DNA of 8,261 bases from Devosiaceae bacterium (GTDB lineage Bacteria > Pseudomonadota > Alphaproteobacteria > Rhizobiales > Devosiaceae). The notes beneath the pieces were generated by a model that saw only the letters and a program-made list of their open reading frames with translations, made no database searches and was not told where the DNA came from. Every line of letters starts with the position of its first letter. Position 1 is the stretch's first letter. The position numbers and the translations under genes are program-made. Positions 6,610 to 8,261 of this stretch are shown piece after piece. Location of the stretch: positions 1 to 8,261 of the forward strand of contig JAKISW010000060.1 in NCBI GenBank assembly GCA_021648375.1, given 5' to 3'.

Positions 6610-6669
6610 AAGCGGCATGATAAGCGGTATGATGAATGGTATGACAAGTAGTGTGATTGGCAATATGAC
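6610..6669 (+). repeat. Degenerate 12-base tandem repeat, five copies
   Basis: Five consecutive 12-mers begin at 6610, 6622, 6634, 6646 and 6658: AAGCGGCATGAT, AAGCGGTATGAT, GAATGGTATGAC, AAGTAGTGTGAT, TGGCAATATGAC. The TGA at positions 9-11 of each unit is invariant, and ATGA is kept in four of five. Copies 1 and 2 differ at one base, and later copies drift. The unit length is a multiple of three, so any reading frame through it repeats four residues. Confidence 0.65.
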
Positions 6670-6715
6670 AGCTTTAGGTCAGGGTTGCTGGTTAAATCTG
6701 GGGTTTGATGGTTAG
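6617..6715 (+). CDS. Candidate small ORF over the 12-base repeat (32 codons)
   Basis: An ATG-started frame of 32 codons spans the tandem repeat and ends in TAG. The peptide begins MISGMMNGMTSS and has a four-residue periodicity imposed by the repeat; the non-repeated tail contains GQGCWLNLGFDG. A weak AGG lies eight bases before the ATG, and the candidate promoter would place the transcript start about 14 bases upstream. It resembles nothing I know. It may simply be a chance frame through repeat DNA; a dnaA leader peptide is the only functional suggestion, and it is speculative. Confidence 0.12.
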   Translation: MISGMMNGMTSSVIGNMTALGQGCWLNLGFDG

Positions 6716-7097
6716 TCAGGCCTTTTAACACTCCTTGAGGCAATGGTATTCAGCTCGTTTTTGTTCGGTCGTTTTGATGCGGTTTGTTATTGGATCAGAG
6801 GCCTGCCCTCTTGTTCGATGATATCGGGTGGTAGTGTTTTTTTGAGTTAAGAAAACGCTGCATTAGCAGTTCCAAAGGGGTAATTTTGGTTCTGTCTATC
6901 TATTCCCACCGCTTTTCTGATTGGTGGGTCGCAGATGTTGGTTTTTTGCGATTATTGTGTGTTGCGGGGCGTTTTTGTCGGTACTGGCCTGTCCAGATTT
7001 TTGCCGGCCTAGTTCAAATTTTTTCATTGAGTATCCGCGAAATGGCTTTTCGTGGCTGGGATCGTTTGCGCGATTTTTAAATTTTTTTGGGGCGTTT

Positions 7098-7103
7098 AGG
7101 GGG
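7098..7103 (+). promoter_or_regulatory. Ribosome binding site for the upstream dnaA start
   Basis: AGGGGG lies seven bases before the ATG at 7111. It is the clearest Shine-Dalgarno match near either in-frame dnaA start and is the main reason for choosing the long form. The inner ATG at 7327 has only a GGAAAGAG sequence before it. Confidence 0.6.
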
Positions 7104-7110
7104 CTATAAA

Positions 7111-8261
7111 ATGAATGAACTTGCATCAAAGGCCGGTTTTGCCGGGTCTGATCTTAGTGAACTTGACCAGAATTCTGGAGTTCAAATTACTACGCCTGCC
7201 AAAAATAATTCAAGACCTCTGAAATCAGATGCAACCGGCACGCCTGCCAGCGCTACTGCAAAAGAGCCGGTTTTGAATTACTCCCTTATTAAAAATGCAT
7301 CGAACAAGCGCACGGAAAGAGCACAAATGGATAAGCATTGGCTAAGAATAAAGGCCCGGTTGCGCGCGGCGGTTGGCGAGAGGGTATTTACCAGTTGGTT
7401 TTCGCGCCTTGAACTGGCTGAAATTGTTGATGATCTTGCCCATATCTCAGCTCCGACACCATTTTTGTGTTCCTGGGTACAATCGAATTATTCTCAGGTT
7501 ATTCTGGAGGCATTCGGCGCTGAAAAATTAGAAATTGCCCGCCTGCACTTTACCGTCAGGGTCAATGGTCACTCTCAATCCCTTATGTCTCCGGCTGAAA
7601 AACCACTCAACCAGCCAGTGGTGCAAAAAATATCCCTTAACGGCTCAGACCCCACAAATTCCTCCCGTCCGGCACCAAAAGACATGCTTTGCGGTTCTGC
7701 CATTGATCCAAAAATGACCTTTGATAATTTTGTGCCCGGGGTTGCCAATGAAATTGCCCTTGGAGTTGCCCGACAGGTAGCCAGCGCCGCCGCCAATAAT
7801 ACAGTGGCGTTTAATCCGGTTTATATCCATTCCAGCGTTGGCCTTGGTAAGTCTCATCTTCTCAATGCTATTGCCTGGGCGGTTGGCTCAGCAGACGCAT
7901 CACATAAAATCATCTACCTTACCGCCGATCATTTCATGTACCACTTTATAACCGCTGTGCAGCGCCAGTCCGCCTTGGCCTTTAAGGAATGGCTGCGCTC
8001 TATTGATCTGCTTCTGATTGATGATTTGCAGTTTTTACAGGGTAAATCAGCAACAGAATTCGGCCATACCCTTAGCGTTCTTATTGCCGGGGCAAAACAG
8101 GTGGTGATTGCCGGTGACGCGCCGCCAAGAGATTTGGAAATGCTTGATGAAAGGGTGCGCTCGCGCCTCTCGGGCGGGCTTGTTGTGCCTATTACCAAAT
8201 TTGATCTGCAATTGCGCCGGGCCATTGTTAATCGGCGCACTGAAATTGCCGCCACCCGCTT
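7111..8261 (+). CDS. dnaA: Chromosomal replication initiator DnaA, N-terminal 383 residues
   Basis: DnaA binds origin DNA as an ATP-dependent oligomer, opens the duplex and loads the helicase. The frame stays open to the window edge, so the end of the AAA+ domain and the DNA-binding domain IV are missing. Residues 1-72 are a polar, low-complexity extension. Domain I is about 74-140 (KARLRAAVGERVFTSWFSRL), domain II a loose linker to about 198, and the AAA+ domain begins at DPKMTFDNFVPG (199-210). Walker A is SSVGLGKS (241-248), with serine in place of the usual first glycine. Walker B is LLLIDDLQF (300-308), followed by sensor I VVIAGDAPP (331-339) and DERVRSRL (346-353), where R352 occupies the Box VII arginine position. 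The start at 7111 is chosen for its AGGGGG site; M73 (7327) is an alternative that begins right at domain I. QFLQGKS and RVRSRLSGGL resemble hyphomicrobial DnaA. Confidence 0.95.
   Translation, partial: MNELASKAGFAGSDLSELDQNSGVQITTPAKNNSRPLKSDATGTPASATAKEPVLNYSLIKNASNKRTERAQMDKHWLRIKARLRAAVGERVFTSWFSRLELAEIVDDLAHISAPTPFLCSWVQSNYSQVILEAFGAEKLEIARLHFTVRVNGHSQSLMSPAEKPLNQPVVQKISLNGSDPTNSSRPAPKDMLCGSAIDPKMTFDNFVPGVANEIALGVARQVASAAANNTVAFNPVYIHSSVGLGKSHLLNAIAWAVGSADASHKIIYLTADHFMYHFITAVQRQSALAFKEWLRSIDLLLIDDLQFLQGKSATEFGHTLSVLIAGAKQVVIAGDAPPRDLEMLDERVRSRLSGGLVVPITKFDLQLRRAIVNRRTEIAATR

Larger units (their letters stand above)
6381..7110. other. Gene-poor region upstream of dnaA
   Basis: No convincing protein gene is seen in these 730 bases on either strand. 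Contents are an AT-rich first part (about 6400-6600) with a short GTCCC-TTCT-GGGAC hairpin (6506-6519), a candidate promoter (6568-6596), a 12-base tandem repeat (6610-6669), and from about 6720 to 7080 a tract whose + strand is rich in G and T and poor in A and C. Two GAGTC sites (6473-6477 and 6537-6541) match GANTC, the CcrM methylation site of alphaproteobacteria, but two is not more than chance. I found no DnaA box (TTATNCACA, either strand) with one mismatch or fewer. It may be the long regulatory leader of dnaA; whether it has a role as an origin is open. Confidence 0.6.

Noticed and set aside
6540..6743. A 67-codon minus-strand frame crossing the 12-base repeat.
   Set aside because: It begins with TTG, has no ribosome site, and its length partly reflects the repeat being stop-free in this frame. 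No recognisable similarity.
6797..6811. AGAGG-CCTGC-CCTCT as a terminator before dnaA.
   Set aside because: A stem of only five pairs with no T-run after it; more likely a chance hairpin in the leader region.
6886..7080. A TTG-started 64-codon + frame preceded by AAAGGGG five bases upstream, rich in Trp, Phe and Cys.
   Set aside because: The aromatic and cysteine content is what G+T-rich DNA gives by chance, an overlapping second frame (6921-7109) is also open and hydrophobic, and neither resembles a known protein. The ribosome-site match is the only support.
7105..7110. TATAAA directly before the dnaA ATG as a -10 box.
   Set aside because: No -35 partner at 16-18 bases (only a T-run), and a start downstream of it would remove the 7111 ATG and its good ribosome site. 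It could only serve the inner start at 7327.
6304..7110. The rpsT-dnaA gap as a classical oriC.
   Set aside because: No DnaA box within one mismatch was found on either strand by reading, and no clear 13-mer-type AT array. The position beside dnaA alone is not enough in alphaproteobacteria.

Overview
The window looks like chromosomal DNA from an alphaproteobacterium, most likely of the Hyphomicrobiales (Rhizobiales) type. This rests on protein character (DnaA, MutM, the DUF2259-type secreted protein) and on the neighbourhood dnaA - rpsT - mutM / ubiE - ubiB - dut - moeB, which I know as a conserved cluster in that group. Base composition is moderate, with AT-rich gaps between genes. I recognise no mobile element, phage gene, CRISPR array, tRNA or rRNA.

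Layout. At the left edge is the C-terminal third of FabB (beta-ketoacyl-ACP synthase I, + strand). A 163-base convergent gap with three inverted repeats follows. Five tightly packed minus-strand genes cover 554-4842. In transcription order they are ubiE, ubiB, dut, a secreted DUF2259-type protein and a MoeB/ThiF/HesA-type adenylyltransferase, with gaps of 5 to 17 bases, so they probably form one operon. A short AT-rich divergent region (4843-4969) separates them from mutM (+). Then come a good sigma70-type promoter, rpsT (+) and a strong intrinsic terminator. An 807-base stretch without a convincing gene leads to dnaA (+), which runs off the right edge.

Function. All genes are housekeeping: fatty acid synthesis (fabB), ubiquinone synthesis (ubiE, ubiB), nucleotide-pool and DNA quality control (dut, mutM), sulfur-carrier activation (moeB-like), translation (rpsT) and replication initiation (dnaA). 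The UbiE/UbiB pair is a natural functional unit; Dut and MutM both limit abnormal bases in DNA.

Points of interest. I see no undescribed multi-gene system. The least explained part is the rpsT-dnaA gap. It holds a candidate promoter about 0.5 kb before dnaA, a degenerate 12-base tandem repeat that is in frame with a 32-codon candidate ORF, and a G+T-rich tract, but no DnaA box that I can find. Other points are the absence of coaBC between ubiB and dut, loss of the zinc-binding cysteines in the MoeB-like protein, a 72-residue N-terminal extension of DnaA with a possible second start, and an altered first residue in the DnaA P-loop.
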